NCBI GenBank assembly: GCA_963732765.1
Contig: CAVTAS010000008.1
Location: 496,001 to 560,000, forward strand
From: JANYHF01 sp963732765
GTDB taxonomy: Bacteria; Pseudomonadota; Alphaproteobacteria; Rhizobiales; Hyphomicrobiaceae
Direction of reading: 5' to 3'
Length of the DNA stretch: 64,000 nucleotides
Below the pieces are notes generated by a model. It did not search any database. It worked only from the letters and a program-made list of their open reading frames with translations, and was not told the DNA's origin. This document shows, piece by piece, positions 1 to 8,645 of this stretch. Position 1 is the stretch's first letter; each line of letters opens with the position of its first letter. The translations under genes and the position numbers were made by a program.

Positions 1-479
1 ACCAGGTACACAGTCTTGTCGTAGAGTTTCGCCACCGCGCTCAGCCGGGTATCGACGCCGCGCAGATCGCCGGTGAGACGCGCGTAGGCTAGGATGTCGG
101 CGTTGACCACAGCCATATCGATGCCGCGCATGTGCAGCAGGTCGCGCATGTTGGCGATCGGCCCGAGCCCACGCACCGGGAGAATGCGAGTAAGACCGGC
201 GGCGGAAAAGGCGCGCGCAAGCTCACCGATGCTGTCCTCGTCGCTGCCAGCGGTGGCGGGCAGCGCTTCCGTCATAATGGAAATGTTGGCTTCCGGCACC
301 AAGGCCTTGGGGCGCTTGGCGGCGGATCCCGGCTTCGTCGCCGTGGGAGCGGCCTGAGCACCGGGGGGCGCCGGAACTGTGCGCACGGTCTTGGCGTCAG
401 CCTCGAACGTCAGCATAGCGCCAGCAATCCCGACGGCGGCCAGGCAGTGGACGATCCAGACAGATTTGCGCAAACGCAT
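1..479 (-). CDS. TAXI-family TRAP-type solute-binding protein, N-terminal part (cut by window edge)
   Basis: The reading frame runs off the left edge, so only about 159 N-terminal residues are seen. The start at 479 is preceded on the minus strand by a purine-rich AAAGGGAG. Residues 1-29 look like a signal peptide (basic MRLRK, then a hydrophobic stretch, ending near ADA). A Pro/Ala-rich linker follows to about residue 60. The segment with NMRDLLHMRGIDMAVVNAD resembles the TAXI-type periplasmic receptors of TRAP transporters, where a ligand-linked loop is followed by a D(F/M)AxVxAD motif. Family knowledge would place it in the periplasm binding a small organic ligand. The membrane subunits are not in view. 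It is divergent from the LysM binding protein at 883. The family call is inferred from a partial sequence. Confidence 0.55.
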   Translation of the reverse strand, partial: MRLRKSVWIVHCLAAVGIAGAMLTFEADAKTVRTVPAPPGAQAAPTATKPGSAAKRPKALVPEANISIMTEALPATAGSDEDSIGELARAFSAAGLTRILPVRGLGPIANMRDLLHMRGIDMAVVNADILAYARLTGDLRGVDTRLSAVAKLYDKTVYL

Positions 480-882
480 GCGGGGAGGCTCCCTTTGACC
501 ATGCACGACGAGCCGCAGCCAGGGCTGTCGCGGATTATAGCGCCCGCAAGGCGAAGTGGGGTCGGTAGCGACGGAAGGGGGCGGCTTCAAGGCGAGGGCA
601 ATACGACGCGAGTTGGCCCGGCTTCCCGGGATCGTCTGCTTTTCGCGCCTCTCTGCCGCAAGCTGGCCGCAATAATGGCGGATGGGGATTTGTCGCACGG
701 CATGTGGGGCGCGGTTCGGGCCGCGTTGCGGGTTACGACAGCTATAGACTGAGTGTGGAATACCCAAGGGCTGCTCTTCGTCTGGGAATCAGGGCATGTT
801 GCGGCGTGAGCGGGAGGCAATCCCGGATGCTGCCAAGCCGATGGTTCCGCAAAAGAAACGCTGAGCAAGGGAGTTTGTTTCC
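480..882. other. Divergent intergenic region, no gene seen
   Basis: About 400 bases separate two divergent secreted-protein genes and must hold both promoters. Open frames here lack good ribosome sites and known-protein character. A purine-rich AAGGGAG lies just before the start at 883. I could not make a convincing -35/-10 pair or find a structured RNA. Confidence 0.5.
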
Positions 883-2139
883 ATGTGGTGCATCAGGCCA
901 CTCATTTCAACGGCGGCGCTCGCCATGGCGCTCTTGCTTTCGCCCACAGTGGCGTCGGCGCAGTCGTGCGGCGCGGACTACACGGTCCAGGACGGCGACA
1001 GCCTCGCCAAGATCGCGACGCGCGCCTATGGCAAATCCTCACAATGGACCATCATCTTCTATGCCAACCAAGATCGGCTCGGGTCAGGCAACTCGCTACT
1101 GGTGCCGGGGCTCAGCATTCGTATTCCGTGTCTGGGCGGCGCTCAACCGAAGCTGCCGGACGCCGCCACCGTCGAGGCGCAGGCGCCAACACCGGAACAG
1201 AAAGCGCCCGTCCTCTCTACCGAAATCAAGCGCATCCAATTCCTCACCGCGACTGATTACGCTCCGTTCACGGATAGCTCCCTGCCAAACGGCGGCATGG
1301 TGACCGATATCGTCAACCAGGCCATGGAGCTGACCAAGAAGGATGCCGGCGGCGCCTTCGATTATTCGGTCTCCTGGGTCAACGACTGGTCGGCGCATCT
1401 CAATCCGCTGCTCTCGACGCGCGCCTTTGATATGGGCTTTCCCTGGTACAAGCCGAATTGCCAGCAGTTCGAGGATCTCGACACCAACGCGAAATTCCGC
1501 TGCCAGAAGTTTTTCTTCTCGACCCCGGTGTTCGAAGAGCAGGTGCTGGTGTTCCTGAAGGCGGACTCAGCCATCGCGATGGAGAATGAGAACGAACTGG
1601 TCGGCAAGCGCCTGTGCCGTCCGGCCGGCTATTGGACCTTCGATCTGGACGACAAGGGCCGCAACTGGATCAAGGGCAAGAAGGTCACGCTGCTCAATCC
1701 GCCGACGGTCGAGGAGTGTCTGAAGCTGCTGATGGATGGCAGTGTCGATGCGGTGCCAATCAACGAGCTGACCGGCCGCGCCGCCATGGTGCGCCTGGAT
1801 CTGCAGTCCAAGATCAAGGTGATTGAGAAGCCGCTGTCGATCCTGACGCTGCATGTGATCGTCGCCAAGACGCATCCGAATGCGCGCACCATGCTCTACT
1901 ATGTCAACAACGCCATCGACAAACTGAAGGCGTCGGGCGCATACGACCAGATCGTCGAGAAGCATCTGCAGCAGTTCTGGGACGCCCAAGCCGAGCAGGC
2001 CGCGCCCAAGGCGACCTCCGAGGTTGCCCCACCCAAGCCCGTCGATCCAACTCCTGCCGAGGCCACACCTGCCGACAGCAAGTCCACGACATCAACTGCG
2101 GCGGCTACGGATGGAACGACCGGCGCGGTGAAGAAATAG
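883..2139 (+). CDS. Secreted LysM-domain protein with a periplasmic solute-binding domain
   Basis: 418 residues. Residues 1-26 are a signal peptide ending ASA. Residues about 33-80 form a LysM peptidoglycan-binding domain (YTVQDGDSLAKIATRAYG, then NQDRLGSGNSLLVPGLSIRIP). After a Pro/Ala linker, residues about 115-365 match the bacterial extracellular solute-binding family 3 (SBP_bac_3): IQFLTATDYAPFTD, a mid-domain DMGFPW, then CLKLLMDGSVDAVPIN. The last 50 residues are a low-complexity Ala/Pro/Thr tail. Start chosen by AAGGGAG ten bases upstream. The architecture suggests a ligand sensor or scavenger anchored to the cell wall. No permease or ATPase genes flank it, so transport is not proved. 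A weak GGAACG/CGTTCC hairpin overlaps the stop. Confidence 0.75.
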   Translation: MWCIRPLISTAALAMALLLSPTVASAQSCGADYTVQDGDSLAKIATRAYGKSSQWTIIFYANQDRLGSGNSLLVPGLSIRIPCLGGAQPKLPDAATVEAQAPTPEQKAPVLSTEIKRIQFLTATDYAPFTDSSLPNGGMVTDIVNQAMELTKKDAGGAFDYSVSWVNDWSAHLNPLLSTRAFDMGFPWYKPNCQQFEDLDTNAKFRCQKFFFSTPVFEEQVLVFLKADSAIAMENENELVGKRLCRPAGYWTFDLDDKGRNWIKGKKVTLLNPPTVEECLKLLMDGSVDAVPINELTGRAAMVRLDLQSKIKVIEKPLSILTLHVIVAKTHPNARTMLYYVNNAIDKLKASGAYDQIVEKHLQQFWDAQAEQAAPKATSEVAPPKPVDPTPAEATPADSKSTTSTAAATDGTTGAVKK

Positions 2140-2868
2140 GAACGCTGATCCGTTCCGGCTTGCGGGTTGTCGCTTCGATTGCCTGCTCTGCGGGGTGATC
2201 CGGTAGAAGCGTAACGGCACACCGCAGCGCGCCGTTACTGTTCGGCGGTTTGTTCCCGACGCTTGCCGATGATCTGATATTTCAACCAAGGGGCCAACGG
2301 AAAGTGAGCCGGCGGTACCCTTGCCTCTTGCTCATCGCATCCTCTGTTCTCAAGGCCAAGCGGGTCATTGGCCCGTCGTGACACTGTGGGGTATCGCCCC
2401 AGCATCCCCCGGACGCGTTCCGCTTGAAGCGGAGGATTGTCGTGGAGGCCGGTTCCAGGCGAAAACGCGGCTGACAGGCAACCATGTATACTTTCTTCTA
2501 CGGAATAATTACTTGAACAGAAGATTTTTGTTGCAAAATTCGAGAATTATACTATGATTTCATCACCTTCTTCTACGGGGATGCACTCGAGGGCGTCTTG
2601 ATCTGCTGGAAGAGGGGCAGCGACCAGGACCGGGTGCCGCACACCTTGGGCTTGGCGGCCGCCGTCGCTCTGCCGGGGTGAGATTCCCGGGAGTGGAGCA
2701 GCCCACACCAAGTGGCGACGGAGGGATCGTAAAAAACGCTGGCGGGGCGGTCGAATGCCGCCTTTCACTAAAACCTTTCGCGGCATTCGGCGGCCCCGCA
2801 CCCCGCTTGGGTTCGAACATCGGTTCGTTCAAGGCACAGCCATGCCCAAACTCCGAAGCGGCAATGGG
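2140..2868. other. Gene-poor region with an AT-rich patch
   Basis: About 730 bases without a credible gene. The stretch near 2483-2560 is markedly AT-rich compared with the GC-rich surroundings and contains runs such as AATAATTACTT and AGAATTATACTATG. The open frames here show no recognisable protein. The right end holds the palindrome described at 2731-2799. Confidence 0.5.
2731..2799 (-). terminator. Candidate terminator downstream of the gene at 2869-3660
   Basis: Read on the minus strand, GCGGGGC (2799-2793) and GAATGCCGC (2788-2780) pair with GCGGCATTC (2761-2753) and GCCCCGC (2748-2742). A short CAGCG then leads to six T residues (2736-2731). It lies 70 bases past the stop of the minus-strand gene. 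The loop is long (18 bases), so efficiency is uncertain. Confidence 0.5.
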
Positions 2869-3660
2869 CTACTTGAGAGATTGCAGCAGCCGATCAAGGC
2901 GCACCGTCTTGTCAACCGAACCCTTGCGCTTGGCGCGGTCGAACCAGCGCTCGTACCAGCGGCGCGCTTCGGCGCTGTCGGCGGTCGCGTCAACCTTGCC
3001 AAGCGACTGCAGATAGTTGCCATCAAACGAACGCGCCAGGATCCAGGCGACATCGGCGCTTTCGGCATCAGTCGTGCCAAGCAGAAGTGCGCGCGCTTCT
3101 TGCACCTGACCGGCTTCCAGCAGGCTGCGGGCGCGAGCTGCTACGTCGGCTACGGCCGGTGCTGAGGGCGTCGCTACTGTTGCCAAAGCGGGAATGAGTT
3201 CCGGCTCCGGTTCAGCCTCAGGCACGGGCTCCCGCAACCCAACAGTTCTTGGCGCGACCAACGCGGGCATCGCGTCCAACGAGGCTGCCACTACCGGAAT
3301 GTTGCGCTGCGAGGTCTCCGGAAACCCTTGCAGCCAAGCGGTCGCCGAAGCACCGCCCAAGGCCAGTGTCACCGTTACGGCCGCTGCAATGGCATAGTGC
3401 GAGGACGAAGCTACGGCGGGCGCGGGGCTTGCGGACGGAAGGGCCAGCGCCTGATCGGGCTTGGCTAGCAGCACGGGCAAATTCGTGGTGAGGGGGGCAC
3501 GCGAGAAATCCAGATCGATCCCAGCCAGATCTAGCGAGCGCCCCTGGCCGGCCATCGCATTGCTGATGGCGCCGCGCACCGCAGTCATGACCTCGGTCTG
3601 CAAGGCGGCGACCGGCGCTGCGCCCGCACCCTCAGCATGTCGTGTGTTGTCGGCAGACAT
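2869..3660 (-). CDS. Unrecognised single-pass membrane protein with a TPR-like C-terminus
   Basis: 263 residues, no family recognised. The N-terminal 85 residues are Ala-rich and lack a signal peptide. One membrane segment lies near residues 88-110 (hydrophobic YAIAAAVTVTLALGG). A Pro/Glu-rich spacer follows (PVPEAEPEPELIPALATV). The C-terminal 90 residues are helical and resemble one or two tetratricopeptide/Sel1-like repeats (RARSLLEAGQVQEARALL; ARRWYERWFDRAKR). The layout suggests a cytoplasmic N-terminus with a periplasmic helical-repeat domain. It is divergent from the gene at 3937. Function unknown. Confidence 0.6.
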   Translation of the reverse strand: MSADNTRHAEGAGAAPVAALQTEVMTAVRGAISNAMAGQGRSLDLAGIDLDFSRAPLTTNLPVLLAKPDQALALPSASPAPAVASSSHYAIAAAVTVTLALGGASATAWLQGFPETSQRNIPVVAASLDAMPALVAPRTVGLREPVPEAEPEPELIPALATVATPSAPAVADVAARARSLLEAGQVQEARALLLGTTDAESADVAWILARSFDGNYLQSLGKVDATADSAEARRWYERWFDRAKRKGSVDKTVRLDRLLQSLK

Positions 3661-3936
3661 CGGCCCCCCGGTCCGGACGGAAAAAAAGCCCGGCGTCGAT
3701 CGGTTGTTTGCGTGCTGCAGCCCCTTGCGTGACCATCAAGCCGAGCATCGTGATCCAATTGTGGCATTGCGATGCCAACAGTATGCGGCGCGCCGAAACT
3801 TCCGTGTAATTCGTTAATGATTGCAGGCCCGTTTGCTCGAAATCGTCATGCTGGCAACTCAATTGTGCCGCACTCTCTGGCGACAACAACGACGGCTGCG
3901 AGTTCTCGTTTTCGTATTGCGTTTGGAGGGAAGCCC

Positions 3937-4794
3937 GTGAACCGCACTCTTGGAAGACCCAACGAGACTGCATCAAGAAACGCCGCCGGTCGCCAGCAGC
4001 ATTTGCGCATTCGGGATTTGGCCGAGAATATCGAGGCCGCCGAGCTTCCGCATCGCCAGCAGACGCCAGCACTGCAACAAACTCAAGTGATTACGCAGAA
4101 CTCCGCGATGCGGCAGTCCTACGAGCTCAGCCTGCGGAATATCGACGACAACATTTACGCCATGGCCGCTGCCACTGCCGCGCTCGACCGTGTCGAGAGC
4201 ACGCTGTTGCAGGCCCGCGCCAGGATCGAGCGACTGTGCGCCGATGGCGAGCCGGTCGATCTCGTCAAGGTCGAACGCACGCTGCTGCAGCTGGCCGAGC
4301 ACATCAATCAGTCGGTACGGCGCGCCGATGAGAACTACATCAATCTCTTACGCGATTCCCGGTTGCAACTGACAATCACCGAAGGCGGCGACCGCGACGG
4401 TCGCTCGATGAAGGTGGACCTGACGCTGATCTCGGTGGAAAAGCTGATGGCCTGGAAATTGCGCGAGGGCCCAGCCGATCCCGAAGCCTGGATCGAGTTG
4501 ATCGACGCCATGGGCAAGGTGGTGCTGCAGAACGTGCAAATTCTGTCGAGCCTGATCCTGACGCTGTTTGCGGCCCGCGACTACACAACAGGTGTGGTGC
4601 AGTTGGTCAGCAGCAATCAGAATGATGCGCCGCGCCTCGGCTCCGCCACATCAATAGCGACGGATTTCGTCCATTCGGCCCGTGCGGCGCTGCTGCGCGA
4701 AGACGCACCGCTGCCGCAGCTGGCCGCGCGCGAACGCCGCCAGCCGCCTAGCCGCCTGATGGCGTTTCTCAATCAGATGACGTTTCAGACCTAG
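3937..4794 (+). CDS. Unrecognised helical protein
   Basis: 285 residues from a GTG at 3937. This start is chosen because GGAGGG sits six bases upstream, although the frame stays open to 3772. The middle (about residues 45-140) is strongly helical with heptad-like spacing (NIDDNIYAMAAATAALDRV, TLLQARARIERL, TLLQLAEHINQSVRRADEN). There is no signal peptide. Near the C-terminus is a hydrophobic stretch (MGKVVLQNVQILSSLILTLF). No family recognised. Its stop codon directly abuts that of the convergent gene at 4795. A coiled-coil or membrane-associated role is only inference. Confidence 0.55.
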   Translation: MNRTLGRPNETASRNAAGRQQHLRIRDLAENIEAAELPHRQQTPALQQTQVITQNSAMRQSYELSLRNIDDNIYAMAAATAALDRVESTLLQARARIERLCADGEPVDLVKVERTLLQLAEHINQSVRRADENYINLLRDSRLQLTITEGGDRDGRSMKVDLTLISVEKLMAWKLREGPADPEAWIELIDAMGKVVLQNVQILSSLILTLFAARDYTTGVVQLVSSNQNDAPRLGSATSIATDFVHSARAALLREDAPLPQLAARERRQPPSRLMAFLNQMTFQT

Positions 4795-5094
4795 TCACCG
4801 TTTCAGCACGATCATGTCCTCCTCCGCCGCATAGCCGAGCACCGAGCGAGCGGCCTCGTCGAGGCTGTCGGCATCCAGGTGATCGTCTTGCAGGAGAGCG
4901 ACATCGCGCTTGAGGTGGGAGAGCACGGTCTCGAGGCCATGAAGCCGCTCGCTGAGCGCTTGTGCCTGAGTATTTAGTCTCAGGCGGGCCTCGAGACCGT
5001 GTCGTCCCTTGATCGCTGAAAAGCCGAAGTAGCCGGCAAAGCCAAAGCAGAGAAGCACAACAGTCAGCTGCCGGTATCTGCCGTTTCGGGGCAT
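4795..5094 (-). CDS. FtsB/DivIC-like septum formation initiator protein
   Basis: 99 residues from the ATG at 5094 (a longer frame to 5193 is open but unlikely). A short basic N-terminus (MPRNGRYRQ) is followed by a membrane helix at about residues 9-28 (LTVVLLCFGFAGYFGFSAI). A predicted coiled coil follows (LRLNTQAQALSERLHGLE, LSHLKRDVALLQDDHLD), ending in a short C-terminal segment with EEDMIVLKR. Size and layout fit FtsB/DivIC proteins, which link FtsL and FtsQ in the divisome. In many alphaproteobacteria this gene lies between eno and pdhA. Here it is beside truA. Family call good, exact partner unproved. Confidence 0.75.
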   Translation of the reverse strand: MPRNGRYRQLTVVLLCFGFAGYFGFSAIKGRHGLEARLRLNTQAQALSERLHGLETVLSHLKRDVALLQDDHLDADSLDEAARSVLGYAAEEDMIVLKR

Positions 5095-5238
5095 CAGCGA
5101 TTTTCTGGTTTTGTACGCAAAACTTATTTTGGGTTCGTCGATCGCTCGACAAAGCTGTTTATACCGGGCCGGTGTTAAACGCGGGTAAAGCACCGTGCCA
5201 CTTTACAAATTCCTGTCATACGGGCATGTCCCAGGCTC

Positions 5239-5976
5239 TCAGTAAGTCACACGCACCAGGTAGAGCCCGTCGGGCGGAGCGACCATGCCGCAGGCTGCGC
5301 GATCACGGGCGTCCAGCGCTTGGCGCATGGCGAGAACTGGCAGACGGCCCTCCCCGATCATCTTCAGCGTGCCCACCATCGAGCGCACCTGATTGTGCAG
5401 GAACGAGCGCGCTCGAGCTTCGATGTGAATCTCCCCGCCGGCCTCTGACACCGATAGATGGTCCAGCGTGCGCAGCGGCGAGTTCGCCTGGCACTGTGTC
5501 GAGCGGAAGGTCGTGAAGTCGTGGTGTCCCAGGATGCTCTGTGCGGCAGCGTGCATGGCGTCGGCGTCCAAGGCGCGCGGCACATGCCAGACTTTTCCGC
5601 GCTCCAGCGCCGGCGGCGCGCGCCGGTTCAAGATGCGATAGAGATAGCAGCGCGCGGTCGCCGAAAAGCGCGCATCGAACTCGGGCCCGACGAGTGTGGT
5701 CTCCAAGATTATGATGGGATCAGGCCGTAAGTGCGCGTTCAGCGCTTCACGCAGCCGGACCGGATCCCAGTCCTTTTGCAGATCGGTATGGGCAACTTGA
5801 CCGAGCGCATGCACGCCGGCATCGGTGCGGCCAGCCCCGCGCACATCTGGCTTGCCGGGATCAATCTTTGCCACCGCCAGCTCGATGCGCGCCTGGATCG
5901 ATGGCCCATTGGCTTGCCACTGCCAGCCCGCGAAGGGCCCGCCGTCATATTCGATCAACAACTTGTAGCGCGGCAT
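5239..5976 (-). CDS. truA: tRNA pseudouridine(38-40) synthase TruA
   Basis: 245 residues from ATG 5976 (MPRYKLLIEYDGGPFAGWQ), the standard N-terminus; the open frame to 6024 adds only an atypical extension. TruA converts uridines 38-40 of the tRNA anticodon stem to pseudouridine. The catalytic aspartate is D52 in GAGRTDAGVHALGQ. Other family motifs are FSATARCYLYRI and FLHNQVRSMVGTL. Full length for the family. It is transcribed toward the FtsB-like gene with a gap of about 145 bases. Confidence 0.96.
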   Translation of the reverse strand: MPRYKLLIEYDGGPFAGWQWQANGPSIQARIELAVAKIDPGKPDVRGAGRTDAGVHALGQVAHTDLQKDWDPVRLREALNAHLRPDPIIILETTLVGPEFDARFSATARCYLYRILNRRAPPALERGKVWHVPRALDADAMHAAAQSILGHHDFTTFRSTQCQANSPLRTLDHLSVSEAGGEIHIEARARSFLHNQVRSMVGTLKMIGEGRLPVLAMRQALDARDRAACGMVAPPDGLYLVRVTY

Positions 5977-6122
5977 GGCTATGGACCGATCATCGGTTGT
6001 TGGGGGCATGAACAACAAAAACACAATACAAATCAGTTATTTCTCCGCAATATCTTAGGCATCGCTTCACCATTCCGGCCGATCATCGAGCGCAACCAAA
6101 CCAGCCCTGAGTTGAGGTCGCC

Positions 6123-7400
6123 ATGAGTGAAGCCGCCGTCAAATTGCCCGATCCCATTCCCGCCACTCTGGCCGCGACCGTACCGGTGCCCGCTAACGAC
6201 ACCCATATTCTGGATGTGTCGGAAACCGAAAAAGTGCTGCCGCTGCCCTTGATGCTCAAGGCGATCTCGACTCAATTCGATAAGCCCTTCCAGAGCATCG
6301 TCGGCGAGATCGCCATGGCCACCTTCGGCAAGGGCAAGCTCTCCAGCGAAGAGTACTTCACGCTCCGGCTGTTCGACGACAAGAACATCATCGGCGAAAA
6401 ATCCGCTTTCTGCGGCATGGCGGGCATGCGCAACCTGTGGCCGGCCGCCAACTACATGACCGAATGGTTCGGCCCTATCACCGACAAGCTGGCTTTCGAT
6501 ACGCTGCTGAACGGCTACGGCCTGCCCGCCATCAAGATGCGCGCCTACTATTTCACCGAAGGCTTCCGCGTCCCCGCGCAACGCCAGCTGCGCATCGTCG
6601 ACGACCTGAAGGCATTCCTCAAGGATCCCGCCAGCTATCCGTTCTTCTCCAAGCCGCGCTCGTCATCGCTGTCGCTGGGCTCGGCCAGCGCCACCGGCTA
6701 CGACGCAGCAACGGGAGAAATCCAGTTGCTCAGTGGCAAGACGGTTGCCCTCGACGCCTTCGTCGACGATATCGTCACGCACTTCGGCGACGGCTACATG
6801 TTCCAGGAGCGCGTCGTTCCGCATAAGGACGTGCGCGCCATCTGCGGCGATCGGCTGCCGACCGTGCGCGTTTACACCATCAACGGCGAGAACGGTCCGG
6901 AAGTCTTCCGCGTCTGCTGGAAGGTGCCGGCCGGCAAGAATGTCGCCGACAACTTCTGGCGCAAGGGTAATATTCTGTGTGCGGTCGACTATGAGACCGG
7001 AAAGATCACCAGAGCGATCCAGGGCTATGCGCTCGACCAGAAAGAGATCACGCACCACCCCGACACCAACGCGCCCCTGGTCGGGATCGAAATCCCGAAC
7101 TTCAAGCCGATCCTGGCGCTGGCTCTCGAGGCGGCGACCGTGTTCAAGGACATCCGAGTCGTCGGCTGGGATATTGCGCCCACGGACGATGGCGGCGTGA
7201 TCGTCGAGGGCAACTACGCGCCCGACTTCAAGCTGGTGCAGATGGCCGAACGCCGCGGCATTTTCGACGCCCGCCTGACCGCATTCCTGGCCTGGTGCAA
7301 GAAGGAAAAGGTCAAGTTCGAGGCCAACCTGAAGGCCCGCCGCCGCGACCAGATCCGCGAGGATATGCGCAAGTACAAGAAATCAGCGTGGATGAAGTAG
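6123..7400 (+). CDS. ATP-grasp protein of the sugar-transfer-associated family
   Basis: 425 residues. The C-terminal two thirds resembles the sugar-transfer-associated ATP-grasp family (PF14397-like). It contains MFQERVVPHKDVRAICGD, PTVRVYTING, and near the C-terminus VVGWDIAPTDDGGVIVEGN, which carries acidic and asparagine residues typical of the metal/ATP site. Family members form amide or ester bonds on surface polymers or secondary metabolites, but the substrate here cannot be deduced. The N-terminal 120 residues are family-specific. GAGG lies about ten bases before the ATG. It is convergent with cysK and stands alone, with no glycosyltransferases nearby. Confidence 0.7.
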   Translation: MSEAAVKLPDPIPATLAATVPVPANDTHILDVSETEKVLPLPLMLKAISTQFDKPFQSIVGEIAMATFGKGKLSSEEYFTLRLFDDKNIIGEKSAFCGMAGMRNLWPAANYMTEWFGPITDKLAFDTLLNGYGLPAIKMRAYYFTEGFRVPAQRQLRIVDDLKAFLKDPASYPFFSKPRSSSLSLGSASATGYDAATGEIQLLSGKTVALDAFVDDIVTHFGDGYMFQERVVPHKDVRAICGDRLPTVRVYTINGENGPEVFRVCWKVPAGKNVADNFWRKGNILCAVDYETGKITRAIQGYALDQKEITHHPDTNAPLVGIEIPNFKPILALALEAATVFKDIRVVGWDIAPTDDGGVIVEGNYAPDFKLVQMAERRGIFDARLTAFLAWCKKEKVKFEANLKARRRDQIREDMRKYKKSAWMK

Positions 7401-7446
7401 GGCCCCATCTACTGCATTTCACTCTGTGAACACGACCGATTTGTCG

Positions 7447-7466
7447 GGGCGGCTCTGCGGCCGCCC
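7447..7466. terminator. GC-rich hairpin between convergent genes
   Basis: GGGCGGC pairs with GCCGCCC over a 6-base loop in the short gap between the ATP-grasp gene and cysK. No T-run follows on either strand, so it is only a candidate bidirectional terminator. Confidence 0.3.
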
Positions 7467-7497
7467 TCCAACAACGAGCCTGCTGCCCAAGCACGCC

Positions 7498-8486
7498 CTA
7501 CACGCCTTCGAACAACGCCGTCGACAGATAGCGCTCGGCAAAGCTCGGCGCGACAGTCAGGATGCGCTTGCCTTCCATGCCCGGCCGCTTGGCGATCTCC
7601 AGCGCGGCGGCCACGTTCGCGCCAGTGGAAATGCCGCCGGGGATGCCGTCCAGTTTGGCCAGCTTGCGCGCGGTTGCAAAGGCCACGTCGTTGTCGATCT
7701 TGATGATCTCATCCAGCAGGCCGGTGTCCATCACAGCCGGGATGAACCCCGCGCCGATGCCCTGGATCTTGTGCGGGCCGGGTGCGCCGCCCGACAGCAC
7801 CGGGCTGTTGACCGGCTCCACCGCCACCACCTTCAAGTTCGGCAAGCGCGGCTTCAAGCGTGCGGCCGACGCCGGTGATGGTGCCGCCGGTGCCGACGCC
7901 CGCGACGAAATAATCGAGCTTGCCGCCGGTGTCGCTCCAGATCTCCTCGGCCGTGGTCCGGTCGTGCACCGTCGGGTTGGCCTGGTTGGTAAACTGGCCG
8001 GGCTGGATCGAGTTCGGGATTTCCTTCGAGCAGTTCCTCGGCTCGCGCGATGGCGCCCTTCATGCCCTTCTCAGCCGGCGTCAAAACAAGTTCGGCGCCC
8101 AGGAACGCCAGCAACTTGCGGCGCTCGATCGACATGGATTCCGGCATGGTCAGGATCAGACGGTAGCCGCGTGCTGCCGCAACGAACGCCAGCGCGATGC
8201 CCGTGTTGCCCGACGTCGGCTCGACCAGCACGGCGCCGGGGCCGATCTTGCCTTCGGCCTCCAAGCTGTCGATCAGCGAGACGCCGATGCGGTCTTTCAC
8301 TGAGGCCAGCGGATTGAAGAACTCCAGCTTCACCAGCACTTCGGCCTTGGCACCGGCATCGGCAGCCATGCGGTTGAGGCGGACGACCGGCGTGTTGCCG
8401 ATCGTCTCGGTGATGTTGTTGAACACTTTGTCGTGGCCCCACTTGGTGGTGCCCTCGATAGTCTTGATGCGGATTGAATTGGCCAT
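7498..8486 (-). pseudogene. cysK: Cysteine synthase (O-acetylserine sulfhydrylase), broken by two +1 frameshifts
   Basis: Three consecutive minus-strand frames together give a full-length CysK of about 328 residues. Frame 1 (8486 to about 8024) carries the PLP lysine K64 in NPLASVKDR and the TSGNTG phosphate loop. Frame 2 (about 8024 to 7857) carries the substrate and PLP-glycine region (FVAGVGTGGTITGVGRTL). Frame 3 (about 7856 to 7498) carries PGPHKIQGIGAGFIP and ends SFAERYLSTALFEGV. Removing one C at 8023/8024 gives LEEIPNS. Removing one A at 7856/7857 gives RTLKPRL. Both repairs restore family consensus. CysK makes L-cysteine from O-acetylserine and sulfide. Either the gene is dead or the assembly has two single-base insertions 167 bases apart. 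There is an N-terminal extension of about 20 residues before the usual VFNNITETIGNTP. Confidence 0.9.
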
Positions 8487-8645
8487 GGGGTTCGGCTCTC
8501 GCTAACGGGAATACCTAGCATGACATCGCATGCGCGAAGTGTGGACGCCAGAGGGCTCCCGCGCAACTTTTTGCCATGCGACGCAGCTCATCCCGATGCA
8601 GCGCCAAGCCTATCGAGCGCCTCCTGGATCGCAATTGTTCGAGAT

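Noticed and set aside
2808..2826. tRNA-like GGGTTCGAAC sequence
   Set aside because: The flanking bases do not pair as a T-stem, and no acceptor or anticodon arm can be drawn.
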